Shown: positions 26,245 through 34,823 of the stretch, in pieces
How the letters are laid out: every line of letters begins with the position of its first letter
How positions within the stretch are numbered: the stretch's first letter is position 1
Source: Aureimonas sp. ME7
Lineage (GTDB): Bacteria > Pseudomonadota > Alphaproteobacteria > Rhizobiales > Rhizobiaceae
Direction: 5' to 3'
NCBI RefSeq assembly: GCF_903970965.1
Contig: NZ_CAJCKW010000011.1
Span: 40,435-104,434, forward strand
Length of the DNA stretch: 64,000 nucleotides
Made by a program: the position numbers and the translations under genes
Notes under the pieces: generated by a model
Seen by the model: the letters and a program-made list of their open reading frames with translations, nothing else
Told to the model about the DNA's origin: nothing
Databases searched by the model: none

Positions 26245-27173
26245 CCGATCTCTCCGCTCGGCAGGGTGATGGAGTAGATCTCGCCCGGCATCAGCACGAG
26301 CTCGATCAGAAGGCGTCCGGCGACCGCAAGAACAAGGACGGCCAGAAGCGCGCGCAGCTGCTCGCCGCGCAGCTTGCGCCCTGCCTGCGCGCCGAACTGG
26401 GCACCGACGACGCCGCCCAGCATCAGGAGGAAGGCGAGGACGATATCGATCGTCTGATTGGTCGCCGCCTGGAGGACGGTGGTGACGGCCGCGGTGAACA
26501 TGATCTGAACCAGCGAGGTGCCGATCACCACGCTGGTCGGCACGCGCAGGAGGTAGATCATGGCGGGGACCATGACGAAGCCGCCGCCGACGCCCATCAC
26601 CGATCCGAGCATGCCGATCACGAAGCCGAGGCCGAGCACCGGCAGGAGCGAGACATAGAGCTTCGAGCGCTTGAAGCGCGTCTTGAACGGTAGGCGATGC
26701 ACCCAGCTGTGATGGCCGGAGCGGCGCACGAGTTCGCCCGAGCCTCCGCTCCTGACGCGGCGCATGGCGCGCAGGCTCTCGTTCATCATCAAGGCGCCGA
26801 CCGCGCCGAGCATCACGACGTAGAGGATCGACACGGCGAGATCGAGCTGCCCGATCCGCCGCAGGAGCGTATAGACCCACACGCCGAAGGCCGAGCCGAG
26901 GACGCCCCCGACGATCAGCATGAGCGCGAGCTTGAGATCGATCGTGCCCCGCTTCCAGTGCGCCAGGGCGCCGGAAAAGGAGGCGGCGATCACTTGATTG
27001 GCGCCCGTCGCGACCGCGACGGCGGGCGGAATGTTGTAGAAGATCAGGAGCGGCGTGATGAGAAAGCCGCCGCCGACCCCGAACATGCCGGATAGAAACC
27101 CGACCGCCGCCCCCATTCCGATGATGACGAAGATGTTGACGGTGATCTCTGCGATCGGGAGATAGAACGTCAC
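26241..27173 (-). CDS. TSUP-family transporter (TauE/SafE)
   Basis: The GTG at 27173 (VTFYLPIAEITVNIFVIIG) gives 310 residues; the open frame extends upstream but without a good start. Two homologous halves carry GFLSGMFGVGGGFLITPLLI and GMLGSVMGVGGGFVMVPAMI, the paired TauE/SafE signatures. About eight helices are separated by a basic cytoplasmic loop near residues 135-175. Family substrates are sulfite, sulfoacetate and related sulfur anions. The stop overlaps the next gene by 4 bp, so they are translationally coupled. Confidence 0.92.
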   Translation of the reverse strand: MTFYLPIAEITVNIFVIIGMGAAVGFLSGMFGVGGGFLITPLLIFYNIPPAVAVATGANQVIAASFSGALAHWKRGTIDLKLALMLIVGGVLGSAFGVWVYTLLRRIGQLDLAVSILYVVMLGAVGALMMNESLRAMRRVRSGGSGELVRRSGHHSWVHRLPFKTRFKRSKLYVSLLPVLGLGFVIGMLGSVMGVGGGFVMVPAMIYLLRVPTSVVIGTSLVQIMFTAAVTTVLQAATNQTIDIVLAFLLMLGGVVGAQFGAQAGRKLRGEQLRALLAVLVLAVAGRLLIELVLMPGEIYSITLPSGEIG

Positions 27174-27208
27174 GGGCCGATATCCGCCGAAACGATCCCT
27201 CGGGATCG

Positions 27209-27241
27209 AAAAAGGGGTTCGGACCTCATGGCCCGAACCCC
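27209..27241 (-). terminator. Rho-independent terminator of the PodJ-like gene
   Basis: On the minus strand a 9-bp stem GGGGTTCGG/CCGAACCCC (27214-27241), extendable by CC/GG across one mismatch, is followed by TTTTT (27209-27213). It starts 39 bp after the stop codon of the large gene. Confidence 0.88.
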
Positions 27242-27279
27242 CGACACAAGTCAAACCAAGCGTGCGATCTCCGGGAACG

Positions 27280-30200
27280 TCACGCGTCCTTGCGCTCCAG
27301 AAGGGCGCGGATCAGGCGCTCGTCGATCTTGCCGGTGGCTTCCATTCCGGCCTTGCCCTGGAACTGGCGGATCGCGGCTTCCGTCTGAGCGCCGGCCACG
27401 CCGTCCGGGCGGCCGGGATCGTAGCCGAGCTTGATCAGGATCGCCTGCACGTTGCGGATCGCGCGGGTCATGTCGACCGAGGCGGTGCGCTCCGGGGTGC
27501 CGGCCCAGTCGGCCGGCACGTCCACCGTGTTGGCTTCCTCGATCCGGGTTTCCGGCTTCCAGGCGGCGATCTCGGCGTCGAGACGCGCACGCTCCTCCTC
27601 GCCAAGGGTCTTGCCGACCTCGCCCTTCTTGGTTTCGGCGTCGGCGTCGCCGGCGCGACCGACGATGCCGAACCAGCGATAGGAGGTCGCCAGATCCTGC
27701 GGGACGCCGGCGCCGCGCGCATAAAGGATGCCGAGATTGTACTGGCTGTCGCGCATGCCGAACGCGGCGGCGCGGTTGAACCATTCGGCCGCCGTGGCGG
27801 GTTCCGACTTGCCGTCGATGCCGGTGGCGTAGAGCACCGCGAGATTGTGCATGGCGCGCACGTTGCCGTTCTCGGCGGCAAGACGATACCAGTCGCGGGC
27901 GGCGGCGGCGTTGCGGGGAACGCCGTTGCCCTTTTCGAACAAAGTGCCGAGGCTGTACTGCGCCGGCGCGAAGTCGCGAAGCGCGGCCTGTGCGAACCAA
28001 GCGACGGCCGCGGTCGGGTCGGAAGGCGCGTTGCGCCCTTCCATCAAGCGAAGGCCAACCTCGAAGAAGGCCATCGGGCTTTCGGTCTGGACCGCCTTCA
28101 CCAGCGGCTCGGACGTGATGCCTGCGGGAAGCGCGGGAACGGCCCCTTGCGCGGTGGGAGGGAGATGCGAGCGCGCGCTCGCCACCAGCATGGCCTTGCC
28201 GTCCGTCTGCGTGCTCGTCGCTTCCGTCACGGTCGGCTGTGGGGTCTCGGCTTCGAGAGCCTCGGACGCCATCTCGGCGGCGGCAGGCACTTCCGGTTCG
28301 GAGACGAGCGGAGCGTTCGCTTCGGCGGCAGGTTCCGCAACGACGGCGTCCGACGTTGCCGACATGGGCGGAGCGTCCTCCGTTGCCGGGACATCGGCGA
28401 CAACCGGGGCTTCCGCCTGCGCCATCGGGGCCGGTGCCGGCAGCGCCGTCTCGGCCGGCGCTTCGAGCGATGCGACGGCGACCGGGGGCTCCGACACGTC
28501 GGGGGACGGCGACAGGTAGTTGATGCCGAGCGGCACCGCCATCAGCGCCAGGAGCACGGCACCGACACCCATGAGGATCGGCTTGCGACGGCTGGCGCCC
28601 TTCCCGTCCCGGGTTTCCTCGCCACGCTCCTCGCGCTCGCGCAGGGCCTCGGCCTCGCTGGCGGCCGCCATAGCGGCCTTGCGCGCGGCGGCGATGAAGT
28701 CGGCCTTGGCCATCGGTTCGACCGAGGGCTGCTCGCCGCGCTGCTGCTGGCGCACGCGCTCGATGAGGGCCGCGATGTCCGGCGCGCCGGAGCCCGGCTC
28801 CAGCGGCCGGTTCGCCTCCCGCGTCAGAAGGCTGTCGGACGCGTCGAGCGCCGGCGCCTCGATCTCGACCGGCGGGGCCACGGCCTGCGGCTCCTCGACG
28901 ATCGGCGTCGGGCGGATGCGCTCGGCCAGCGTCGGCTGCGGAGCCTCGACGGCAGCAGCCTTGCCGTTGCGGCGGGCGATATGGCGTTGCAGGGCGGCAC
29001 GAAGGCCCTTCGGCTCTTCCTCCTCGACCGGCACGGAGGCGGCGGGGGAAAGGCGCGAGCGCGGCTCGAACTCGGCCATCGCGGCGGGTTCGACGGACGG
29101 CTGCTCCACGGGAGCTGCCACGACGGGGGCGGCGACAGCCGGGGCGATCGCCTTGCCGCGCAACTCGCCCTCAATCAGCGTCAGCCGCTCGACGATGCGC
29201 AGCAGCGTCGCATGAACGGCTTCGAAGATGCCGAAGGAACGCTCGTCGCTTTCGCGGCACAGGTCCTCCAGGTTGCGCAGATCCTGCGCAAGCTCACGCA
29301 CGAAGCCGCTCTCGCGCCGCACGTCCTCGTCCTGCATGCGACGAACGGCCTCGTCGGCAGCGGCGCGCGCGGCGGCCACGACATGATCGCGGTTCTCGTC
29401 GAGCTGGCGCTCGATCGCTTCCAGGCGCTGCGTGACGGCCGCGCCGTCGTCGGAGCCCAGTCCCAGTCCCGGGGCGCCGGCCAGAAGCTCGGTCATGCGC
29501 TCGATCTGCGCTTCGAGCCCCGCGATCACATCCGGGTCGACACCGCGCGAGGAAGCGGATGCTTCCAGGCGCTGGGCGAGCGCGGCCAGCCGCGCTTCGA
29601 AGGCCGACGTGTCGGGCGCGCCGGCGCTGCGGAACAGGACTTCCACACGTTCGGACAGCGTGTCCAGCCGGCTTCCGAGATCTTCGTGGATCGACTGGGC
29701 ACCCAGATCCTCGACGCGCTCGGTCAGCGCTACGATCTGCGCGGACAAGCCGTCGATATCGGACCGGTCGCCGAGGCGATCGATGCGACCGGCGAGATCG
29801 GCGACGCGCGCCTCGATCCGCTCCACCGGTGCCATGTCGATCTCGGCGATCGTGCGCGCGCCGGCCGAAGCCAGCGCCAGCGAGATCTCGTCGAGGCGCT
29901 CCTCGATCACTTCGAGATGCGACAGGTCGGGTTCGCGGATCTCGCGTGTCAACGCTTCGACACCAGCGGCCAGCGCCTGGATGCGCTGGTCCATCTGGTC
30001 GATCTGCAGGATTTCGGGCAGACCGACGAGGGCCTGCTCGATCTCGTCCATGCGGCCCGACAAGCGCTCGACGCTGGCTTCCAGCTCGCGAGGATGCAGG
30101 TCGTCGGCGAGCGCCGCGAACCGGGCGTCCAGTGCCTCCCTGCCGCTTTCGGCGACGAGGGTGTCGAGCTTGGTGCGCAGGGCGTCGAGTTCGGAGCGTA

Positions 30201-31149
30201 GGACGCGGGAAACCGACTCTTCCGTCTGAATGCGGACGGTGTCGACGTAGCGCGCCTCGAACTCCTCCCAGCGCTTCTGGACTTCGAGAACCTGGTCTTC
30301 GGTTGCCAGCGAACGCAGGGAGCCGCGAAGGCGCTCCAGCTCGACCTTGAGGTCGCGCTTGGCCTGCATGTCGAGGTCCATGCGCTCGGCGATCTGGGTT
30401 TCGAACGCGTCCCAGCGCTGCTGTACGGCTTCGAGCGATTCCTCGCGCGCCATCTGCGACACCAGGACAGCCACCGAATCGAGCTCCAGACGCAGCGCGT
30501 CGAGCGACGACTGGTCGGCGGTGCCGACGGTCAGCTCCGTCAGCGATTCCATGATCTCGAGGATCTCGTCGCCGATCCGGTCCGGCGCTTCGCGGGCCTC
30601 GATCATCCGCTTCAGATCGCCGAAGGACGCCTGGAGTTCGGAGATGCGATCCTCGCCGCCGTCGCCCAGGCGAGCGTGAATGTCGCCGCGCAGGTCGGAC
30701 AGTTCGGCCGCCAGATCCTTGATCAGCGCGATCGCGGTGTTCTGCATCTGCAGCTGCTCGACCTCGGCCGCGATACCGCCGAGCCGACGATCGACGGTCG
30801 GCGAGCGAAGCGGCGCCCGCGTCTTGGGCGCCGGGGTCTGCGACACGACGTCGCCCGACAGCTGGCGCTCGACAGCCATGGTGGAGACGGCCGACGAGAG
30901 CGAAGGGCGCTTGGCTCGGCGCGCTTCGGCCACGGCGCGAAGGCGCTCGCCGGCCGTGGCAACGGGCACTTCGGCGGCCGGCAGCGGCGTGGCTTCGGCA
31001 GCAGGCGTCGGCTCCGGTTTGCCGGACGACAGGCGGCTCAGGCGACGCTCCAAGTCCTCCAGCGTCTTGGCCAGGGTGGAAACGGACGTGTCTGCGGGCT
31101 TCGTCGCCTCGCTGGCTCGCGGCTTCACTTGCGCTTCGTTCCGCGACAT
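27280..31149 (-). CDS. podJ: PodJ-like polar organizer: coiled coils, TM, Sel1 repeats, peptidoglycan-binding domain
   Basis: The start at 31149 (TTGAGGAC upstream) gives 1289 residues; an in-frame ATG at 31197 is less well placed. Residues about 40-670 are Glu/Arg-rich heptad coiled coils. A low-complexity Pro/Ala region follows, then one membrane helix near 850-875 (ILMGVGAVLLALMAVPLGINYL), an acidic Ala/Pro linker, Sel1-type repeats at about 1040-1170 (AVAWFAQAALRDFAPAQYSL, ARDWYRLAAENGNVRAMHNL) and a terminal PG_binding_1 domain (AILIKLGYDPGRPDGVAG). This is the layout of PodJ, which marks the new pole in Caulobacter and Rhizobiales. A perfect CtrA box upstream supports cell-cycle control. 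Confidence 0.75.
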   Translation of the reverse strand: MSRNEAQVKPRASEATKPADTSVSTLAKTLEDLERRLSRLSSGKPEPTPAAEATPLPAAEVPVATAGERLRAVAEARRAKRPSLSSAVSTMAVERQLSGDVVSQTPAPKTRAPLRSPTVDRRLGGIAAEVEQLQMQNTAIALIKDLAAELSDLRGDIHARLGDGGEDRISELQASFGDLKRMIEAREAPDRIGDEILEIMESLTELTVGTADQSSLDALRLELDSVAVLVSQMAREESLEAVQQRWDAFETQIAERMDLDMQAKRDLKVELERLRGSLRSLATEDQVLEVQKRWEEFEARYVDTVRIQTEESVSRVLRSELDALRTKLDTLVAESGREALDARFAALADDLHPRELEASVERLSGRMDEIEQALVGLPEILQIDQMDQRIQALAAGVEALTREIREPDLSHLEVIEERLDEISLALASAGARTIAEIDMAPVERIEARVADLAGRIDRLGDRSDIDGLSAQIVALTERVEDLGAQSIHEDLGSRLDTLSERVEVLFRSAGAPDTSAFEARLAALAQRLEASASSRGVDPDVIAGLEAQIERMTELLAGAPGLGLGSDDGAAVTQRLEAIERQLDENRDHVVAAARAAADEAVRRMQDEDVRRESGFVRELAQDLRNLEDLCRESDERSFGIFEAVHATLLRIVERLTLIEGELRGKAIAPAVAAPVVAAPVEQPSVEPAAMAEFEPRSRLSPAASVPVEEEEPKGLRAALQRHIARRNGKAAAVEAPQPTLAERIRPTPIVEEPQAVAPPVEIEAPALDASDSLLTREANRPLEPGSGAPDIAALIERVRQQQRGEQPSVEPMAKADFIAAARKAAMAAASEAEALREREERGEETRDGKGASRRKPILMGVGAVLLALMAVPLGINYLSPSPDVSEPPVAVASLEAPAETALPAPAPMAQAEAPVVADVPATEDAPPMSATSDAVVAEPAAEANAPLVSEPEVPAAAEMASEALEAETPQPTVTEATSTQTDGKAMLVASARSHLPPTAQGAVPALPAGITSEPLVKAVQTESPMAFFEVGLRLMEGRNAPSDPTAAVAWFAQAALRDFAPAQYSLGTLFEKGNGVPRNAAAARDWYRLAAENGNVRAMHNLAVLYATGIDGKSEPATAAEWFNRAAAFGMRDSQYNLGILYARGAGVPQDLATSYRWFGIVGRAGDADAETKKGEVGKTLGEEERARLDAEIAAWKPETRIEEANTVDVPADWAGTPERTASVDMTRAIRNVQAILIKLGYDPGRPDGVAGAQTEAAIRQFQGKAGMEATGKIDERLIRALLERKDA

Positions 31150-31221
31150 GTCCTCAAGCTCCTGTTGCCGCCAGCCCGCCGATCGGCCGTGATCCACGCT
31201 GCCAGATGAACGCCGACGGGC

Positions 31222-31236
31222 TTAACGAGCGGTTAA
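31222..31236 (-). promoter_or_regulatory. CtrA box (TTAA-N7-TTAA) upstream of podJ
   Basis: TTAA-CGAGCGG-TTAA is a perfect match to the eight core positions of the CtrA site, 73 bp upstream of the PodJ-like start codon. In Caulobacter, podJ is a cell-cycle-controlled gene. Binding is inferred. Confidence 0.7.
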
Positions 31237-31250
31237 AACTCCAGCGGCAC

Positions 31251-31272
31251 GTTAGGGATTTAAAAACCTAAC
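31251..31272. repeat. 22-bp dyad GTTAGG-N10-CCTAAC centred on TTTAAA
   Basis: GTTAGG (31251-31256) and CCTAAC (31267-31272) are symmetric about TTTAAA, so 18 of 22 positions obey the dyad. It lies 15 bp from the CtrA box in the divergent podJ/MerR intergenic space. It could be a second regulator's operator. Confidence 0.5.
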
Positions 31273-31378
31273 CGGGAGCGAAGCTGGATTTACGGGACAC
31301 CGGCCTTGTGTCCATCCGTCGGAACTCAATAAATAATTTGCAGCGGCAGGCTTACGAACCGACGACGCCTTCGCATAT

Positions 31379-31398
31379 ATCCGCAAGAGATTGCGGAT
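31379..31398. promoter_or_regulatory. Inverted repeat ATCCGCAA-N4-TTGCGGAT, candidate MerR operator
   Basis: Perfect 8-bp arms with a 4-bp spacer (GAGA) end 15 bp before the MerR-family start codon. MerR proteins bind such dyads within their promoters and often autoregulate. The assignment to this regulator rests on position. Confidence 0.6.
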
Positions 31399-31413
31399 GA
31401 TGAGTGAGGCATC

Positions 31414-31902
31414 ATGAAGCAACCTGTTGCGAGCGACTCGCGAGACGATACCGAGTTGAAGATCGGGATCGAGGACCTGCTTGGTTACTTCGCCAAACGC
31501 GAAGAGCGGGACGCCTCGAACGAAGGATTTCGCATCGGCGATCTCGCCCGCGAGTTCGGCGTATCCTTGCGAACGCTGCGCTTCTACGAGGATCGTGGGC
31601 TGATCAGCCCCGAACGGCGCGGCACCACCCGCATCTATTCCCGCCGCGACCGGATGCGCCTGCGCCTGGTGCTCTTGGCGAAGCTCCTCGGCTTCTCGCT
31701 GACGGAAGCCAAGCAGATCATCGAGATCTACCATCAGCCCGACGGTCGCACCAAGCAGATGGAGATCGCGCTGGAGCGGATGGAAGAACAGCGGATCCTT
31801 CTCCTGGAACAGAAAAGGGATCTCGAAGAGTCCCTGCATGCGATGGATGTAACGCTGGAATTCGTCCGCGACTCGCTGAAGGCGAATGCGGAATCTCGCT
31901 GA
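31414..31902 (+). CDS. MerR-family transcriptional regulator
   Basis: The 162-residue protein has a 40-residue N-terminal extension, then the MerR helix-turn-helix and wing (GFRIGDLAREFGVSLRTLRF, YEDRGLISPERRGTTRIYSR), KLLGFSLTEAKQIIEIY and a C-terminal dimerisation helix (MEIALERMEEQRILLLEQKR). No metal-binding Cys cluster or ligand domain is present, so it is not a classical metal sensor. The N-terminal extension before the DNA-binding domain is atypical. It is divergent from podJ and followed by a small unknown gene. Confidence 0.9.
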   Translation: MKQPVASDSRDDTELKIGIEDLLGYFAKREERDASNEGFRIGDLAREFGVSLRTLRFYEDRGLISPERRGTTRIYSRRDRMRLRLVLLAKLLGFSLTEAKQIIEIYHQPDGRTKQMEIALERMEEQRILLLEQKRDLEESLHAMDVTLEFVRDSLKANAESR

Positions 31903-32093
31903 GGGAAATGCTGCCCGACCGTCTCGGCGATCGCGCTCCGTATCGGACGATCATGAACGAAGCGTTAAGATATTGCGGGGCTTGCCTTGCATTCCTGTCA
32001 GGGAACCTATGCGCCGAACGGGGTAGCTCTTTCTTTCGCGCCGCAGCATATCAGTGCGTAGGGAGCCAGATCGAGAATCCCGAAGAGGTTGTC

Positions 32094-32303
32094 ATGCTTA
32101 CCGTCCGCACCGAACGCTCCGGGTCGCTTCCGACCCAAATCGGCGCCAATTCCCGCCGTCCGGGCACAGCGGATCGTTCGCGCCCCGCCAGCCGTTACAC
32201 CCATGGTACGTCTCGCCCGATGTATCTGGAAACCGAGCCGATGATCCATCTTCTGTCGATGCGCGGCTCGATGTTCGAATCCTCGGCGCCCCATCGTCCC
32301 TGA
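32094..32303 (+). CDS. Small hypothetical protein, 69 residues
   Basis: The ATG at 32094 has AGAGG 6 bp upstream; the frame encodes MLTVRTERSGSLPTQIG and ends SMFESSAPHRP. Third codon positions are strongly G or C, as in neighbouring genes, and a strong terminator follows 22 bp after the stop. The product is basic, Arg/Ser/Thr/Pro-rich in its first 45 residues (likely disordered) with a more hydrophobic tail (MIHLLSMRGSMF). No family is recognised. An in-frame upstream ATG at 31951 is possible. Good context supports a real gene, but homology is unknown. Confidence 0.5.
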   Translation: MLTVRTERSGSLPTQIGANSRRPGTADRSRPASRYTHGTSRPMYLETEPMIHLLSMRGSMFESSAPHRP

Positions 32304-32325
32304 TCGGCGAAACCTATCCTTTTTG

Positions 32326-32360
32326 AAAAAGGCCCGGCGTCCTGGACGCCGGGCCTTTCT
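32326..32360. terminator. Strong bidirectional Rho-independent terminator
   Basis: GGCCCGGCGT (32332-32341) and ACGCCGGGCC (32347-32356) form a perfect 10-bp stem with loop CCTGG, flanked by AAAAA on the left and TTTCT on the right. It can end both the small plus-strand gene and the prmA transcript arriving from the right. Confidence 0.88.
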
Positions 32361-32411
32361 CGTTCGACGGCATGCGTTCGGAAGGGCGCAAACGCCATCC
32401 CCGCGCTCGCC

Positions 32412-33284
32412 CTAGTCGAGCCGGTTCTGCGTCAGGTGGAGCGTGACCCATTCGCCGCGCCGAAGCGTCTTGCGGTGGAACAGCCCCTGAATGCGGTAGG
32501 CCGAGAGAACGGCGTCGCGCTGGCGATCGAGGATGCCCGACAGGACCACGTCCCCTCCCCGCGAGAGGTGACGCGCCATCTCGGGGGCGAGACGCATCAA
32601 CGGACCGGCAAGGATGTTGGCGACGATGAGGTCGAACGGCGTGGCGCCGTGGAAGGCCGGTGAGGCGAAACCCGTCGCTGTCGCCGTGGTCACGAAGCGA
32701 TGCACCCCGTTCTGACGCACGTTCTCGCGCGCGACGGCCACGGCCACCGGATCGATATCGGTGGCCAGAACCGGCCGGCGCGCCAGCTTGGCGAACCCGA
32801 TCGCCAGAACCGCGCTGCCCGTTCCCAGGTCCAACGCATTGCGCGGCCGGCGGCGGCGGACCACCTCCTCGATCATCGACAGGCAGCCGGCCGTAGTGCC
32901 GTGGTGCCCGGTGCCGAAGGCCTGACCCGCCTCGATCTCGATCGCCAGATCGTTGGGCAGCACGCGAGCGCGGTCGTGCGCGCCGTGAACCAGGAAGCGT
33001 CCCGCCCGAACCGGCTTCAGATCCGCCAGAACCTGCGCCATCCAGTCGATGTCCGGCAGATCCTCGCGTTCCGGCTCATGCCCTTCGAACGCGTTGCGCA
33101 CGTCGCTCTCGTCGACCGCTTCCGCGTCCTCGAAATAAACCGAAACCTCGAACACATCAGCCTTCTCGTCGATCTCGGTCAGCGCGACGGGGGCCCCCTC
33201 CTCCCCGAAGCGCTGGTCGAGATGGTCGTAGAGCGCCTCGGCGGCGGGGCGCGACGCGCGGGTGTGGAAACGAACCTGGCCCAA
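32412..33284 (-). CDS. prmA: Ribosomal protein L11 methyltransferase PrmA
   Basis: PrmA trimethylates amino groups on ribosomal protein L11. The 290-residue product has an N-terminal L11-recognition part and a C-terminal Rossmann domain: AFGTGHHGTTAGCL, LDLGTGSAVLAIGFAKL (SAM site), ATDIDPVAVAVARENVRQNG and DLIVANILAGPL, the Asn-Ile-Leu catalytic block. It is preceded by the Sco1-type gene 44 bp upstream on the same strand and ends before a bidirectional terminator. Confidence 0.95.
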   Translation of the reverse strand: MGQVRFHTRASRPAAEALYDHLDQRFGEEGAPVALTEIDEKADVFEVSVYFEDAEAVDESDVRNAFEGHEPEREDLPDIDWMAQVLADLKPVRAGRFLVHGAHDRARVLPNDLAIEIEAGQAFGTGHHGTTAGCLSMIEEVVRRRRPRNALDLGTGSAVLAIGFAKLARRPVLATDIDPVAVAVARENVRQNGVHRFVTTATATGFASPAFHGATPFDLIVANILAGPLMRLAPEMARHLSRGGDVVLSGILDRQRDAVLSAYRIQGLFHRKTLRRGEWVTLHLTQNRLD

Positions 33285-33328
33285 CGAACGAGCACTCCTT
33301 CTGCCGGCATCAGGCTGCCGGTCTCAGA

Positions 33329-33958
33329 TCAAAGACGGGCGAGACGCTCGAGCTTGGCGCGCGCAGTATCGGGGTTTTCGCCATAGGCGATGGTGCCGAT
33401 GAACCGTCCCTGGCGATCCAGCATGATCACCGAGGCGGTGTGATCCATCGTGTAGTCGTCGCCCTGCGGCACCTTGCGCGAATAGGCGCCGTAGCCCTTC
33501 AGCATGGCCGCGACCGCCTCGGGCGATCCGGTGACCGCCGTGATGTCGTCGGATAGCGCACTGACATAGGTCTTCAGGATCTCGGGCGTGTCGCGCTCCG
33601 GGTCCACGGTCACGAAGACGATGGCAAGATCCTCGCCCTTTGCCTTCAGCGCCTTCTGCTGGGCCGAAAGCTCGAACAGGGTGGTCGGGCAGACGTCCGG
33701 ACAATGAGTGAAGCCGAAGAACAAGGCGGTCGGGCGGGAGCGCAGAACCGCCTGCGTCACCGGCGCGTCGTTCTGGTCCACCAGCGTGAACGCGGTGCCG
33801 TAGGGTTCGCCCGCTTGCGAAACCTCCTGCATCTCGGATCGTCCGAAGAACCAGACCAGCACGAGCAACGCCAACACCGCCGCGACCAGGAACCATAGCG
33901 CGATGCGCATCAGCGGCAGTCGGCTGCGCGGCTTCGGGCTCGGCTTGCGCTCGGTCAT
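33329..33958 (-). CDS. SCO1/SenC-family copper chaperone
   Basis: The start at 33958 (MTERKPSPKPRSRLPLMRIA) gives 209 residues: a basic N-terminus, one membrane anchor (IALWFLVAAVLALLVLVWFF) and a periplasmic thioredoxin fold. The copper-binding FGFTHCPDVCPTTL motif and the distal His in TMDHTASVIMLD are present. Sco proteins deliver copper to the CuA centre of cytochrome c oxidase or act as thiol reductants for it. No oxidase genes lie nearby. Confidence 0.94.
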   Translation of the reverse strand: MTERKPSPKPRSRLPLMRIALWFLVAAVLALLVLVWFFGRSEMQEVSQAGEPYGTAFTLVDQNDAPVTQAVLRSRPTALFFGFTHCPDVCPTTLFELSAQQKALKAKGEDLAIVFVTVDPERDTPEILKTYVSALSDDITAVTGSPEAVAAMLKGYGAYSRKVPQGDDYTMDHTASVIMLDRQGRFIGTIAYGENPDTARAKLERLARL

Positions 33959-34063
33959 GCAATTGCTCCTGTGTCGGGCCTTCGGATACATCAACGCGCC
34001 GCATGCTCCAAGTCGCGACGGTCGCGATATCGAGGACGGCCGTGCCCGCGGAGCGCCCAAGCG

Positions 34064-34717
34064 ATGACCAACGATCCCGATCGTCGAGACGAGCTGCGGT
34101 TTCGCGACGACGAACCGCGCATTCATCCAAGCGCCGAACTCAAGGGAACGCGCCTCGGGCGCCATTGCGACATCGGCCCGCGCGTCGTCCTTCGCGACGT
34201 GACGCTCGGCGACTATTCCTATTTCGAGCGCGGCGGCGAGGCGACGCATGCGGCCATCGGCAAGTTCTGCTCGATCGCCGCGCAGGTGCGCCTCAACGCG
34301 CTGGAACACCCGATCGAGCGCGTGACGACGCACAAGATCACCTACCGCCCCAACGAATATTTCCGTTTCCTCGGCGTGGACGACGCCTTTCGCGAGCGGC
34401 GGCTCCAGCGCCGCGTCGAGGTCGGCCACGACGTCTGGATCGGCCACGGCGCGGTGATCCTGCCGGGCGTGAGCGTCGGCCACGGAGCGGTGATCGGCGC
34501 GGGGGCGGTGGTGACGCGCGACGTCGCCCCGTATCTCGTCGCCGCCGGCGTTCCCGCCCGCCCCTTGCGCCCCCGCTTTCCCGCCGAGATCGTCGAGCGC
34601 TTCCTGCGCCTCGCCTGGTGGGACTGGCCGCGCGAGCGTCTCTTCGACGCGATCCCAGACATGCAGACGCTTTCGCCGGAGCACTTCCTGGCGCGCTGGG
34701 AAGATGCCGCTTCCTGA
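34064..34717 (+). CDS. Left-handed beta-helix (hexapeptide-repeat) acetyltransferase, phosphonate-associated type
   Basis: The ATG at 34064 with GGAGCG upstream gives 217 residues. Hexapeptide turns occur throughout (TRLGRHCDIGPRVVLRDVTL, GDYSYFERGG, AIGKFCSIAAQVRLNALEHP, VEVGHDVWIGHGAVILPGVS), then VAAGVPARPLRPRF and a helical tail. The RVTTHKITYRP and WWDWPRE segments resemble the DapH/GlmU-like protein found in phn (phosphonate C-P lyase) operons. Here no phn gene is adjacent, so the acceptor is uncertain. It is divergent from the Sco gene. Confidence 0.82.
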   Translation: MTNDPDRRDELRFRDDEPRIHPSAELKGTRLGRHCDIGPRVVLRDVTLGDYSYFERGGEATHAAIGKFCSIAAQVRLNALEHPIERVTTHKITYRPNEYFRFLGVDDAFRERRLQRRVEVGHDVWIGHGAVILPGVSVGHGAVIGAGAVVTRDVAPYLVAAGVPARPLRPRFPAEIVERFLRLAWWDWPRERLFDAIPDMQTLSPEHFLARWEDAAS

Positions 34718-34823
34718 CGCCGTCCTGATCGACAGATGCGGGAAGCGGATCCCCACAAGCAACTACGAGCTTTTATCGTCGCCCGATATACGAATTGAGC
34801 ACCGACGCAAGAAGAGATCGGGG

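Noticed and set aside
27262..30201. 979-codon plus-strand open frame opposite the PodJ-like gene
   Set aside because: It mirrors the coiled-coil codons of the real gene in a GC-rich genome; it lacks a ribosome-binding site, domains and normal composition.
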